Assembly (NCBI GenBank): GCA_023375675.1
Contig: JALQBC010000028.1
Span: forward strand, 434,001 to 498,000
Length of the DNA stretch: 64,000 bases
Reading direction: 5' to 3'
From: Cytospora piceicola
Taxonomy: Eukaryota; Ascomycota; Sordariomycetes; Diaporthales; Cytosporaceae
Shown one piece after another: positions 35,691-45,492 of this stretch. Position numbers and translations under genes: made by a program. The notes beneath the pieces are model-generated. The model saw only the letters and a program-made list of their open reading frames with translations, did no database searches and was not told where the DNA came from. Each line of letters starts with the position of its first letter. The stretch's first letter is position 1.

Positions 35691-37856
35691 TCATTCCCAA
35701 TCCATTTCGTTGCCCGCCTGGTTGAGCTCCTCGTCTTCCAAGACCATCTCCACCACGGTCTGGACCAAGTCCCCGCCAACAGTGTCCAGATCCATCGCAG
35801 CGCAGTCCTTTTCCACCTCGAAGTCTCCAGCATGGAGAAGAATTGGATGCTCAGCCATGAAACGATGGAAGTGGACCGCCGCATTTTGTCTGGCACGTGC
35901 AAGAGCCCTCACTCTGGAATGGGCCTCCCAATGTTCTTTATGACGACGCCCTCGGCCTGGATCGCTACACGCGATGTTGGTGACAGCGTCGTATTCCCGG
36001 GACACCATTTCCAATAGCAGCATGGCCTGCTTGTACTTCGCCATCGTCTCGGTTGCCCAGTTGGCAACGGCGCTAGATCCCCGATCGGCGATGGACTGGG
36101 GAGGGATGAAGCCCATCTGGTCTAGGAAGTGGCGAACCTTATTCTCCACGGCGAGGGTGATATCGGTACCACAATAGTTGCCGTTGATGTTGCTCGAGTT
36201 CGCCGGCTCGTCCAACTTCTTTGGCTTCAGCGGATCGTGGCCCTTCCCATTCTCCGCATACCAGTCCCGGCCATCAGCGCGGTACATCTCAGCAATAGCT
36301 ACCTCGGTTGCTGGCTGAATCACCTCTTCTGCAACGTGCCAAAGCCGCACATCCACGGCCCTCGCGTCAGTGATATCCCTCCAACGTCTCTCAATGCTCG
36401 TCCAATAAGTCTTATCCGTATTCTCCAGCCACTGCACAAGCAAAGCAGCGTCTTCGTCCCCTATTCGATCGATGCCCAGTCCGAACAGCATACAGAGCTC
36501 CCTGCTCGAGGTCATGATGCGAACTTCCCGCAGGTGCGGGTCTGTAGCGACGAGAGCTTTGATCATGATAAGGGCCTGGCATAAGCCCTCCAGTAGCGCC
36601 TGCTCCTTGGTATGTGGATCCCACGCTCTAAGATAAGCGAGGCTGTTCCACGGGTATGTGTGGTGGAAGAAGACGGTTGCGCCGCCTTGTCTGTGATCTC
36701 CTCCTCTCGTATAGATGACGCCGTCGATGGCGATGACGAGGCTACTCGAGTCTGGCTGCAGCATGTTTGTGGCGGGGTCGGTGTTTTGGAGATGAACGAC
36801 ATGGTTGACGGGGTCTAATATGGTGAGCAGGTTCGCAGGAACATCTTGGTGTTTCAGGCTCATTTGGGGGTCGAACATCCGAGTGATCGGCTTCCCGTCT
36901 GGGCCGAGTGGCGATCCATCTCCAGGAATCTGGGTGGCTTCATCGGCCACAGATGCAAGAGTGACCGGACCCGGGGCTAAAGCAGTGGGAGTGTACTTGG
37001 GAGGTGCCAAGATCTGTTGAAATTTGCCATCGGCGGAGGCTTTTTGAATGGTGATTTCGGCAGGGTCCAGCAGTGCTTGGATATAGGGAACAATGTAGTA
37101 TTCATTGGCCAACTCTAGCGCCCACGCAGGATCAATCCAAGGGTTGTCATCGTAAACCCCAGTCTTCATGGTTGGAATGGACTTAAAATACTCCCGTTCT
37201 GAAGCCACCTCCTCAGCTGTCGCGTTGGGGAAGGCAGCCTTGAACATTGCCATGGCCGAGAAGTAGCCATCACAACTGCGTCGCAGCAGGGAGTAGAAGC
37301 TTGGGCTTGGGTTGAAAACGGCAGAGACGATACCCTCGGGCAGAGGTACGCGGACGTAAGCGAAGTCGAAGACGCCTGTATCAAGGTGAAGGCGGTGGAG
37401 GCGGCGATTTGAGACAATGTCGACATAATCGGGCACCGAATCAGTCAGCAGATGGTTGCGCATGGCTGGCAAGGCTCGTTTGGCTTCGTCGGCGCCATCT
37501 GTCTGGCAGAGCGCGTGCCCGTACTTGTTGTTCTGGCCTTTGCAGGGTGATCCAAAGCTGTAGAGTTGACCCTGGCGGGCACAGGATTCGATTGACGGTG
37601 GCGTCTGTAAGGCCTCGTCGGAGTCCGAAGACACCTCGGAGTTGTCGCCCGACGAAAGATGTGGCGGGCTCGAGGACAGCAGAATCGCAGAGGAGGCGCG
37701 TTGTGACATGTTGGGCTGATCGTCGCTGAAACGAGAGTCGGCATTTGCTTTGGGGCGTATCGTAAGGTTGATCGGCCATGGATTGTTGGCTTTGGCGCTT
37801 GGTTTTTTGTCACGTTTAGCCCGGCCTGAAGGACGATTGATGATGCCATCATCCAT
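35691..37856 (-). CDS. Protein with degenerate RNase H-like domain
   Basis: An intronless frame of 721 residues. Residues 1-110 are low-complexity, basic then Ser-rich. Residues about 370-525 resemble a ribonuclease H fold: strand SLVIAIDG, a Gly-rich hairpin (RGGDHRQGGATVFF), helix TKEQALLEGLCQALIMIK, strand REVRIMTSS followed by a helix, then W-x-S-I-x-R-W-R and a strand ending LWHV. Aligned by eye to fungal RNase H domains, the first aspartate is kept (D378). The helix glutamate is replaced by Leu, the Asp of the usual TDS motif by Ser, and the last Asp by Glu, so catalysis is unlikely. An acidic helical C-terminus follows. The in-frame ATG at 38072 was rejected because the extension crosses a 13-base homopolymer. 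The fold assignment is tentative; the gene itself is secure. Confidence 0.72.
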   Translation of the reverse strand: MDDGIINRPSGRAKRDKKPSAKANNPWPINLTIRPKANADSRFSDDQPNMSQRASSAILLSSSPPHLSSGDNSEVSSDSDEALQTPPSIESCARQGQLYSFGSPCKGQNNKYGHALCQTDGADEAKRALPAMRNHLLTDSVPDYVDIVSNRRLHRLHLDTGVFDFAYVRVPLPEGIVSAVFNPSPSFYSLLRRSCDGYFSAMAMFKAAFPNATAEEVASEREYFKSIPTMKTGVYDDNPWIDPAWALELANEYYIVPYIQALLDPAEITIQKASADGKFQQILAPPKYTPTALAPGPVTLASVADEATQIPGDGSPLGPDGKPITRMFDPQMSLKHQDVPANLLTILDPVNHVVHLQNTDPATNMLQPDSSSLVIAIDGVIYTRGGDHRQGGATVFFHHTYPWNSLAYLRAWDPHTKEQALLEGLCQALIMIKALVATDPHLREVRIMTSSRELCMLFGLGIDRIGDEDAALLVQWLENTDKTYWTSIERRWRDITDARAVDVRLWHVAEEVIQPATEVAIAEMYRADGRDWYAENGKGHDPLKPKKLDEPANSSNINGNYCGTDITLAVENKVRHFLDQMGFIPPQSIADRGSSAVANWATETMAKYKQAMLLLEMVSREYDAVTNIACSDPGRGRRHKEHWEAHSRVRALARARQNAAVHFHRFMAEHPILLHAGDFEVEKDCAAMDLDTVGGDLVQTVVEMVLEDEELNQAGNEMDWE

Positions 37857-39737
37857 GATAATGAGATGCGCAATATCTGCGACTGATACAGATGGTTGAC
37901 TCGTTCGCTTCGAGCAGAGTGAAGAGTTCGGCGTTGGTACTGAGGGGGGGGGGGGGATGGAAGTCAACTGGTGCGGTCGAAGGAGGAAGGCTGAGAGTCC
38001 ATCAACTATATCAACTTTGGAATTGATTCCGAAGTCACCACTATTTTCGGTTAGTTCTGTACGTTGGTACACATTGAATTTGACTTTGTAGCGCTCAAGC
38101 CCCGCTTACAAGCTCATCCGATCTTTTTACTTGACAGCAAATTTGCACTTCTGCATTGTTTGTCGTTTCTGAATAGAAGCACTAGAATGTTTATATAGTG
38201 GGGTACAAGATTCGAGGGCTCAGTAACTAGGTACTTCCTCAGCTACCAAGGAAGGGTCAAGACGATAAAGGGAGCCTGTATATGTGCATTACCTACGTAG
38301 CTTTCGACGTCTCTTGAAAAAAGTAAAACGGCGACATGCTACGAAGTAGAGCCACAAGCTACCCCAGCCAAGTTCAGGAGGCGGCTGCGCTCTGAAGTGA
38401 CCTTAAGGTGAAGTCAATTTCTCATTCAGCAACTACTCTAGCAAATCTCTTCTCTGGTATAGGTCTACTGAAGATGACTCAGAGAAGGTGTCCTAGATTA
38501 TGTTTGATCAATAGTGAATGTCAGACCGTAACCAACAATACATAGAAAGCTATCGAATGATGTAAACAGTGGCTACCCCTTATGTATCACATGGAATAGA
38601 CCTCTAAAAACATTGCAACATGAACATCTGACAGACTGCAATACGTATATCAGAACTGAGTAATTCGCCAATCTAAGCATTCAAGGATACAATTTACATG
38701 GCCCAGTGCACTTAGAGGAGACCTGTTCTATAGATGAATGCATTGCACGGTGTATGGGCACTGGATAAATCCGATCCCACGCTTCTATATCCCGATCATC
38801 TGGATGCCTGGATACCCAGGGTAGGTTCCAGTCGTCACGTGTACTCATATTCATGTACGCTGCAGACAGTCACTGTCGATGCAGGCGGTGACTTACATCG
38901 TTGCAGATCCATACCTCCTCTAGGTAACAGGCTCGAGATTCCAAAGATAGCAAAATTTCATTACTGGTGAGTGACATCAGAATGTATCCAAATTCGAGAT
39001 CTCCGAGTACAATAGAGACTCAGCTGAGCAACGGGTCTCAGCATGCCAAACTGGTACAGGCGAACTTTCCAGTTTCTATATTGTTTAGAGTCAGGGGCTG
39101 AGATGTGGGTTGTGCAACCTGGGCGAGTGCGTTACAATAGAGTCCATGATGAGGTGAAGCCCTTGTTGGCCTCTTTCACAAGATGAATTTAGACTCTAAC
39201 GGGATCGCTCGGTCCTTTTCTGGTGTCTGTGATCCGAAAGCAGGAAACATCGATATTAGGGAGTCCAGTGGTATCGAGCTCCGAAGCGATGTCTCGAAAG
39301 CCAAAACGAACCGTGTCTTGAAAAGTCTATCTTCCCATGGTTTTCTTTGGTATCGCAATAGCTGCTTGTATTGCTCCCAAAAATAGTCAGGAATGAGAGG
39401 GTATTAAATAGCAGCCAGTTTCTACGGATGGACTGCTTGATACATGTAACGTAAAAAATAAGTAAGCTGGGCGCACAGACTACTAAGGTACATACTTGTG
39501 CTCATAGTTTCATACTAGTATGCCGGCGTCAAGCCCCCCCCCCCCCTAAAAGGCCTCCAAGTAGGATCTTGTCCCTGGTCCATTACGTTTCAATGTTCTC
39601 AGTTGTTCATTTGCTCCCTTTTGGACCTCGGAAAACTCTAGCTACTTCTGTTGCCAAGTTAACAGCTTTTTATTCTCTGTTCTCTGTATTTGCCCCCCTT
39701 GTCTGTCACCATCACCTCTGGGCATCGGTCATCGGTC
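37857..39737. other. Intergenic region with homopolymer tracts
   Basis: G13 at 37944-37956 and C13 at 39534-39546 are present. No gene is supported between the two flanking, divergently oriented genes. The final 150 bases before 39738 are C/T-rich and probably a leader. Confidence 0.6.
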
Positions 39738-41421
39738 ATGTTCATGTGGTTCTACAATCGAAGCCGCAAGGCAGACCACGAGCAGGAACACCCACAGTAC
39801 ATCCCGCTCGAGAACGTGGAAGAGACGGGGGACTTCACATCTGATGATGGTACTCTGCGAGAGGTATCCCTAGAAGAGGAGAAGCCACTGTCCCATCCTC
39901 CTCATCGACTTAGTAGAGCAGTCAAAGGGGTCCTTGATCACCTACAATTCTTCGTCCCAAGCTTCCTACGACCAGTATCCAATGAGCCAAAGAAGCTTCA
40001 TCCGACAGCGTGGCTAGGTGTGTTCTATCATGCTTCTCCAGGAATAACCATATCTGATTTTCAAGAGCTGACCGCTGGATACCACCTCAGATGGCCTACG
40101 GGGTGTTGCCGCCTTCCTCGTCGTATTCCACCACTCCAGCCTCTTGTGGTTCTCATGGGAAATACACTCAGGATGGGTACCAGGCCAGCCGATGAGGCTG
40201 ATCCAACTGCCGATTATACGACTATTCATGTCTGGCCCCCCTCAGGTCGCCATCTTCTTCGTCGTATCCGGCTATGCCATCTCGCACAAGCCCCTGAAGC
40301 TCGCTCGCCAGGGCCGTTTTGACGAAGTAGGCTCCACCCTCGCCTCGTCTTTCTTCCGTCGACACCCGCGACTCTTCATGCCCGCCGCGGTGGTCACCTT
40401 CGCCTCTGGCGTCATCACACAACTTGATTGGTTTGCGCACGAAGGGTTCTCCGGAGTGGCTATCCCCACGAGAGAGCCGCCGCATGCCAGAAACCTTTGG
40501 ACCCAGTTGCTACACGTCGCCTGGACACAAGTCACTGTGACAGACCCGGTCGGCCAGGAGCACGTCCAGTCGGGCATGCCGAGAAGAGTTCTGAACCCGT
40601 ACGACGCCAACCTGTGGACGTTGCCGATCGAGTTCAACAGCTCCATGGTCGTCTTCATGTTCCTCGCCGCATTCTCGAGGGTACACAACCGAGCCAGGAT
40701 GGTGTTTGCTTTCGCCCTGATGTTCTATCTGCAGTGCATCTTCGCCTACTGGGCACTGTTCCTCTTCCTCGGGGGGATGTTCATATGCGACCTGCACTTG
40801 GAGCTGGAGAAGGGGGATTCGCGATCCGCCCAAGACCCGCTGTCTGATGAGACCACAGTTCTGCCAATGTGGGTACGGGCTCGTCAAGGGTTCGCGTCTC
40901 GAGTCACGAACAACTTGATGAATTCTCGCTTTCCTAGTCGGATCCCCGGTCTGGCTTTCTTTGTGCTTGCTCTATGGCTGTTGAGTATGCCGGAAATGGG
41001 GAGAGGTGCACATGAGGCGGCAGGATTCGCAACTATCGCCTCCCTGGTACCACCGAGCTTTGGAGACGACCTGGTAGTGCCACTCGGGGCAGTTCTCTTG
41101 GTCCTCGTGGTCGACCGGGCTACTCACCTACAAGTTCTTTTTACCAACCCGTTCTCGCAGTACTTGGGAAGGATTTCATATTCCTTGTACATGGTCCACG
41201 GGCCTTTGTTGTGGACTCTCGGTTCCGTACTAGGACGAAAGTGCGTTGAATTCACGGGAGAAAACAACAACGAGACGTACACACTGGGTATTGTGTTAGC
41301 AGCCTTCTTGTGGTGGCCTGTGGCTATCTATGTTGCGGACATGACTTATCGATGTATTGATTCTAAGTCTGTTCAGTTCTCAAGGTGGGCATATGATAAG
41401 CTTTGTAAGAAAGGAGTTTGA
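39738..41421 (+). CDS. Acyltransferase 3 family membrane protein
   Basis: Exons 39738-40017 and 40091-41421 (73-bp intron, GTGTGT...CCTCAG) give 536 residues. An acidic cytosolic N-terminus of about 90 residues leads to the family signature DGLRGVAAFLVVFHHS, which contains the conserved histidine pair. It is followed by QVAIFFVVSGYAISHKPL, the RRHPRLFMPA segment, and the NPYDANLWTLPIEFNSS region. About eight to ten membrane helices follow, ending with the LGRISYSLYMVHGPL motif typical of the family (PF01757). Members transfer acyl groups to sugars, lipids or natural products. In fungal accessory loci they often decorate secondary metabolites or glycans, but the substrate here is not known. 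The ATG at 39738 opens the frame and is followed five codons later by basic residues. Confidence 0.88.
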
Positions 41422-42070
41422 GGTGTAAATTAGAGTAATAATCACGCCGTAAGAAATGTTGTGCGGAATACACCCTATGGCACTGTAATAATTCGGGGAT
41501 TCCCCCATCTGCTTTTGATGCATTACATCTCGAGGCCAGGTTGGTGACGACACTAAATACATCAATACAGTATTTGATATATGTAAATGCCAAAAGTGGC
41601 TCTCATCACTCGTGGGTCTCCCAAAACGAGGGAAATTTTCTTCTAAGATCAGTCAAGCATAATTATAATTACACTATAAGGAGAGAAATCGCTGTTGAAG
41701 CTGTCGTTTTTAGTTAGTCTATTGTTCCATTTTCGAGGTCATTAACAGTGAGGCGCCTAGGTTCCTAAGAAGTACACGATACATGCAAGACATGCTAGCC
41801 CATTGGAACACAAATTGCCGCCCAGGCTCAGGGTGCCCACATTATGTAGCGATCTACAACGGCCGCCGCCCTAGGACGTCAGCTTATCTGCAGTGCGACC
41901 GCGCACAGCCTCGCACGGTATGCAGGGGTGGCAACGGTGACTTGAATCTTGACAGCCTTGTTAAACACTCCCACTGGGTACTTAAGTACGCTACCGTAGT
42001 CCGCATTGCCTCCTCAGACAGCCGAATCATTTGGAACCCTCCATTCGTGACCATCAAGATCGACCTCACC
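41422..42070. other. Intergenic, no supported gene
   Basis: Nothing recognisable. The frame upstream of the methyltransferase start is open back to 41783 but is compositionally unlike coding sequence, so the ATG at 42071 in ACCATGA context was used. Confidence 0.6.
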
Positions 42071-43083
42071 ATGACTGCTGAGGCAGAGAAATGGAAACAG
42101 CTTCCTGAAGAGCACGTCGCTCGCTCGACCAAGTTACCTTGGTACCATGATGATTTCGAGTACAAGCTAAAACCGACGTTCCGGAAGCTCCTGGAAGAAT
42201 GGAGTGGCATCCCACCTGACGACGCTGTTCCTCATATCTATCAAGTTGTAGGTCCTCGTCCTGACGCCCACCGGGCCAAACAAGGATCAATCAACATGGA
42301 CTGACCAGGGCTCACAGCGCGAGGAAGCCTGGAAGGTCTTCCCCTGGCCATGCATAGGCGAATTCTGGTTCATCGAACAAGGACTTCTCCGCCACCCGGA
42401 CTACACCCGCGTCCTTGAGCAGCTCACCACCCACAGCAACGCCCCTGGCCCTGCCCCGAAGTTCCTCGATCTCGGAACCTGCATTGGCCAGGACGTCCGC
42501 ACACTTACCCACGGCGGCGCGTCACTGTCGAGCCTCTATGGCGCAGACGTGCTTCCGGGCTTCAGAGACGCCGGGTACTCGCTGTTCAAGGACAAGCGAC
42601 CGCTTGGGCCCGTCTCACTTCATCACGGGCGACATCTTCTCCGACGAGGACCAACTAGCCAGGACCAGAGGCACGTGGGACGTGGTCCACGTTACCATGT
42701 TCCTGCACGTCTTCGCGCTGCCTGAGCAGATCGCCGTGAGCAAGAACATCATGAAGCTGCTGAAGGCGGCGCCGGGCTCCACCGTTATTGGAACGCAGAC
42801 CGGCTCCCTGGATGCTGGTGAGCTGGTATTAAAGCCGCCGCTGTGCGAGCCTGGTGAACACAAGACCATCTATCGGCAGAGCAGGGAGACTCTGATTGAC
42901 CTCTTTGAGAATGCCGCGAAGGCAGCAGGCTTGCAGGTGAGGGTATGGGCCGACTATGATGAGGACGAAGCGAGAGAGCGAGCACGGGGGAGAGCGGACA
43001 AAGGCGAAGAGTGGGAGACCAAGGAAAGATTCTTCGCTGGTGACAAGGAACGCAGGATCTTTTTCAGGGTTGAGATAGTTTGA
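42071..43083 (+). CDS. SAM-dependent methyltransferase (AusD type), interrupted by a one-base frameshift
   Basis: Exon 1 is 42071-42247 and a 70-bp intron ends at CACAG, 42317. From 42318 the frame reads REEAWKVFPWPCIGEFWF and then motif I (LDLGTCIGQDVR). At 42597 one extra C breaks it: the frame before it ends ...YSLFKDK, and the sequence after it continues in the next frame as DRLGPSHFITGDIFSDEDQL to the stop at 43081-43083. Skipping that base would give 313 residues, the usual family length. The family includes meroterpenoid-pathway methyltransferases such as AusD. The PHIYQV...W.VFPWPCIG block and the HVFALPEQIAVSKNI, LLKAAPGSTVIGTQTG and GEHKTIYRQS blocks all fit. No intron can explain the shift, since the only GT-AG pair nearby is 16 bases apart. 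It is either a recent pseudogene or a sequencing error. Confidence 0.75.
42597..42597 (+). other. Apparent one-base insertion causing frameshift
   Basis: Between AAG (42594-42596) and GAC (42598-42600) an extra C shifts the frame by one. Both sides are strongly family-like, so the position is fixed to within a few bases. Confidence 0.7.
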
Positions 43084-43172
43084 AGCCGTTCTAGATATTT
43101 CAAGGCGTGCACAGGGATGCATTATCTTCTAAGATCACTTGCCGAGACCTTTTCCTCGAGCACCACACATGC

Positions 43173-43577
43173 TCACAACCTTCCCAACACAAGGCACAAG
43201 GCAATAGCACCAAGCATAGTCCACTGCGGACGCATAGGCCGCCCGTCCCGAGCCGCAAGAACCGTCCCCCGCGCTACGACGGCGGCGTTGGCCAGGAGCG
43301 CGGCCTCGCGCACGGGCGGTCCCCAGATGCAGCAGAGGCCGACGGCAACGCGCAAAGCGGCGCCCGCGTAGCCAGCCTGGCGGGGCGTTAGGCGGTCGCC
43401 AGAGAGCCGGGCCATCCATGCATTCTTTTCAGCATAGTAGTCAACCCACGAACTATCGTCAGAACGCCGAAATATGGTCCAGGGGACAGACACGCCAGCA
43501 AAGGGGAGAGCCGACGCTATACACAGCCCGCCGTAGGTAATAGAGGCTGCTGCGGAGAGCTTATGGGCCCAGGACAT
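43173..43577 (-). CDS. Small four-helix membrane protein (DoxX/DUF4267-like)
   Basis: An intronless frame of 134 residues, convergent with the methyltransferase and ending 89 bases from its stop. Four hydrophobic segments are visible: residues about 5-27, 72-88, 90-106 and 117-133. The RLTPRQAGYAGAALRVAVGLCCIWG and AALLANAAVVARGT stretches recall small DoxX-like or DUF4267-type membrane proteins, some of which sit in fungal biosynthetic loci as cyclases or accessory proteins. That family match is by impression only. Third positions are G/C-rich, which favours real coding. No promoter element was recognised; GGT-rich and GTTGGTTGATTTTTG-type repeats lie upstream. Confidence 0.6.
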   Translation of the reverse strand: MSWAHKLSAAASITYGGLCIASALPFAGVSVPWTIFRRSDDSSWVDYYAEKNAWMARLSGDRLTPRQAGYAGAALRVAVGLCCIWGPPVREAALLANAAVVARGTVLAARDGRPMRPQWTMLGAIALCLVLGRL

Positions 43578-43612
43578 CGCTGGTGGTACGGTCTGTCTGT
43601 TGGCGGGTGGTG

Positions 43613-43650
43613 GTAATGATGGTGGTGGTGGTGGCGGTGGTATGTTGCCC
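43613..43650. repeat. GGT trinucleotide microsatellite
   Basis: An imperfect run of GGT units interrupted by AAT, GAT and GGC, 40-70 bases upstream of the small membrane protein start (minus-strand gene). Confidence 0.7.
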
Positions 43651-43716
43651 CGCGTTCGTGGTTGGATGTGTGGACTGGTTTTGATTTGGCCGAGAGAGAG
43701 ACCGGTTTCGAAGTGT

Positions 43717-43783
43717 GGTTGATTTTTGAGTTGGTTGAGTGTCGGTTGATTTTCAGTGTTGGTTGATTTTTGGTGTTGGTTTG
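43717..43783. repeat. Degenerate GTTGGTTGATTTT tandem repeat
   Basis: About three to four imperfect units built from GTTG, GTTGATTTT and GTGTTGG words follow one another. They lie in the upstream region of the small membrane protein and have no coding potential. Confidence 0.6.
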
Positions 43784-44282
43784 ATAATATTCATCATCTA
43801 AGGTTGCAGTGGCTCAAAGCGAATCGTGGTGCTTCAGAGCCTCCTTTGTCCACTGTGCATTTCGCGTAATGCGCGTGATTCGCCCCCAACGCACACGTCA
43901 GCAGCCGGAAACACTGTGCCGTTGATCCCTGCCTCGCACCTCTATCTGACTTGTCACATATGCCGTCTCGTATCAGCACCGGGTATTGTTACACGGAGCA
44001 CATCATTGGGACGCGGAGGCAGATGTGCATTGTTCTGTTGGAACGTGGCTTCGCCCTACTTGGGTCACGAGGATTTAGGCATCAGTCGCATCCACCTCTT
44101 GGTCGAAACAAGCAACATTGAAGGCTTTGTCTCGACATGGCCGTAGGCGAGCGTTATTGGTCTTGCGTGTTGGAATTTGAATATTCGCTGTGGGCCTGTG
44201 GCAGAAAAGCAAGCACCGCTCAAAGACACATTCATCGATTTTACTACAAACACATAATCTAGCCATTGAACGACCTGTCCAT
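43784..44282. other. Intergenic, nothing recognised
   Basis: Short frames on both strands without motifs. This is the 3' flank of the rhodopsin-like remnant. Confidence 0.5.
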
Positions 44283-44900
44283 TTATTCAACAATCTGGAG
44301 CGAATCCTGGCTGCATACCCAGGTGTCTCCGAGGCTGCGGTCCTTGGTGTTGAAGCCGTTGTGGGTGTAAACCCCTCTCGGACCCCTAGTCCCATGGCCT
44401 CCTTCTGTCTCTGGAAAAGAGTCGGACCTCTTCTTGTCCTGAAGATAGGGCTGGTGGAGGGCTATACCGACATGCGTCTCCGAGGCTTCCCCGTCAGGTT
44501 GTGCTCTCTTCTTTCTGGAAACCCTTGAAGCGGAATATAGGCTGGACCACCGCTTGAAGCGTGCAAGCCCAGTGTCCAGAGAACTGTTGAGCGCAGGCAG
44601 CGAGGCTACAATAACTGCAAAGCAGATGTCGATTGTGTTCCAAACGTAAACATCGTAATACTGCCACGTGATGTCGTCGTTGAAGCGCATTACGGTGAGG
44701 TTTCGAAGGATCGAGGCGATCGTGGACATGCCACCCAGGGCAAAGATGATAATGAGGCGTGCCTTCTTCGTGGCTGGCATGTGAAGCCTAACCAATAGCG
44801 TATTCTCGATTACGGTATTATAGAAAAGGGCTGAGCAATGAGCAACTAAGATCGGTGATACACCCACCCCCATCGGACATATAAAAACAAAAAGGAACAC
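44283..44900 (-). pseudogene. C-terminal remnant of a fungal rhodopsin-like integral membrane protein
   Basis: From about 44812 down to the stop the frame reads like the second half of fungal rhodopsin-domain (SAT4-type) proteins: LLVRLHMPATKKARLIIIFALGGMSTIASILRNL, then VWNTIDICFAVIVASLPAL before a hydrophilic tail. The first four helices are missing. Farther upstream, about 44930-45015, a different minus-strand frame reads ADIQIAVHSFNTALYLVIID, which could be the helix normally preceding LHMP. Stops and unspliceable sequence separate it. The intact gene cannot be reconstructed from this window, so decay is the best reading; a mis-joined assembly is the alternative. Such proteins are common accessory membrane proteins of unknown ligand. 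Confidence 0.5.
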
Positions 44901-45165
44901 GAAGTTCTGTCATTGTGAGTGCTTAGCACGCCCTGGAGATTGTCATATCAATTATAACCAAATACAAGGCGGTATTGAATGAGTGAACGGCAATTTGGAT
45001 ATCTGCTAGACGGTGAACCCATACCTCAAGGTTTCGCAGTCCTTCCTAACCAACTGTAGAAGCTTGTGTAATGCCAATTACTACCCTACAGAGCCTGTAT
45101 AAGAAGCAAGAAGTAACAAAAAATACTTATTTACCTAAGTATATCTATGAAAAGACCAAAAAGGA

Positions 45166-45283
45166 GGTCTCCCGCCGGGAGTCGAACCTAGGGCCCAAGC
45201 GAGTTATAAGCACCTGAAGAAGTACTTGACTACCTACTTAGGTAGGTAGCTTATATACACAGTACTGACCACACAACAGGGCC
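45166..45283 (-). pseudogene. Decayed tRNA-Asp copy 1, with inserted hairpin
   Basis: It shares with the functional copy the T-loop region, the GCTTG 3' anticodon strand and a recognisable intron, and it shares with copy 2 the altered 5' part (GGCCCTRTTGTGTGGTCAGTA). The T stem no longer pairs well. A 20-base hairpin (CTACCTAC, TTAG, GTAGGTAG) at 45230-45249 lies immediately before the GTC anticodon position and splits the anticodon loop. Confidence 0.7.
45230..45249. repeat. TAGGTAG-type hairpin inside decayed tRNA
   Basis: A perfect 8-bp inverted repeat, CTACCTAC and GTAGGTAG, around a TTAG loop. Related words recur at 48214-48229, 51630-51640 and 54401-54446. Confidence 0.75.
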
Positions 45284-45340
45284 TGACCGATGAATATCAA
45301 GCAAAAAGAATCTGAAGACAAAAATTAACACCAATTGAAG

Positions 45341-45432
45341 CTCTCTCGCCGGGAATTGAACCCGGGTCCCAAGCGAGTTGCAACACTCCGAAGAGATCTT
45401 GACAAGCTTGTATACTGACCACACAATAGGGC
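45341..45432 (-). pseudogene. Decayed tRNA-Asp copy 2
   Basis: The 3' two-thirds (anticodon stem, intron, T arm, 3' acceptor strand) are nearly identical to the functional copy at 45493-45589. The 5' acceptor strand and D arm are replaced by CCCTATTGTG, which cannot pair with CGAGAGA and spoils the A box, so this copy should be inactive. Confidence 0.75.
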
Positions 45433-45492
45433 CCAATCAAAAAGTTAGGAAAAAGTTGAAAGGAAACCAAAAAAGATAAACACCATTAGAAG

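Noticed and set aside
42580..42596. A 16-base GT-AG segment that would restore the methyltransferase frame
   Set aside because: It is far shorter than any known spliceosomal intron in such fungi and would delete conserved residues; a one-base insertion explains the data better.
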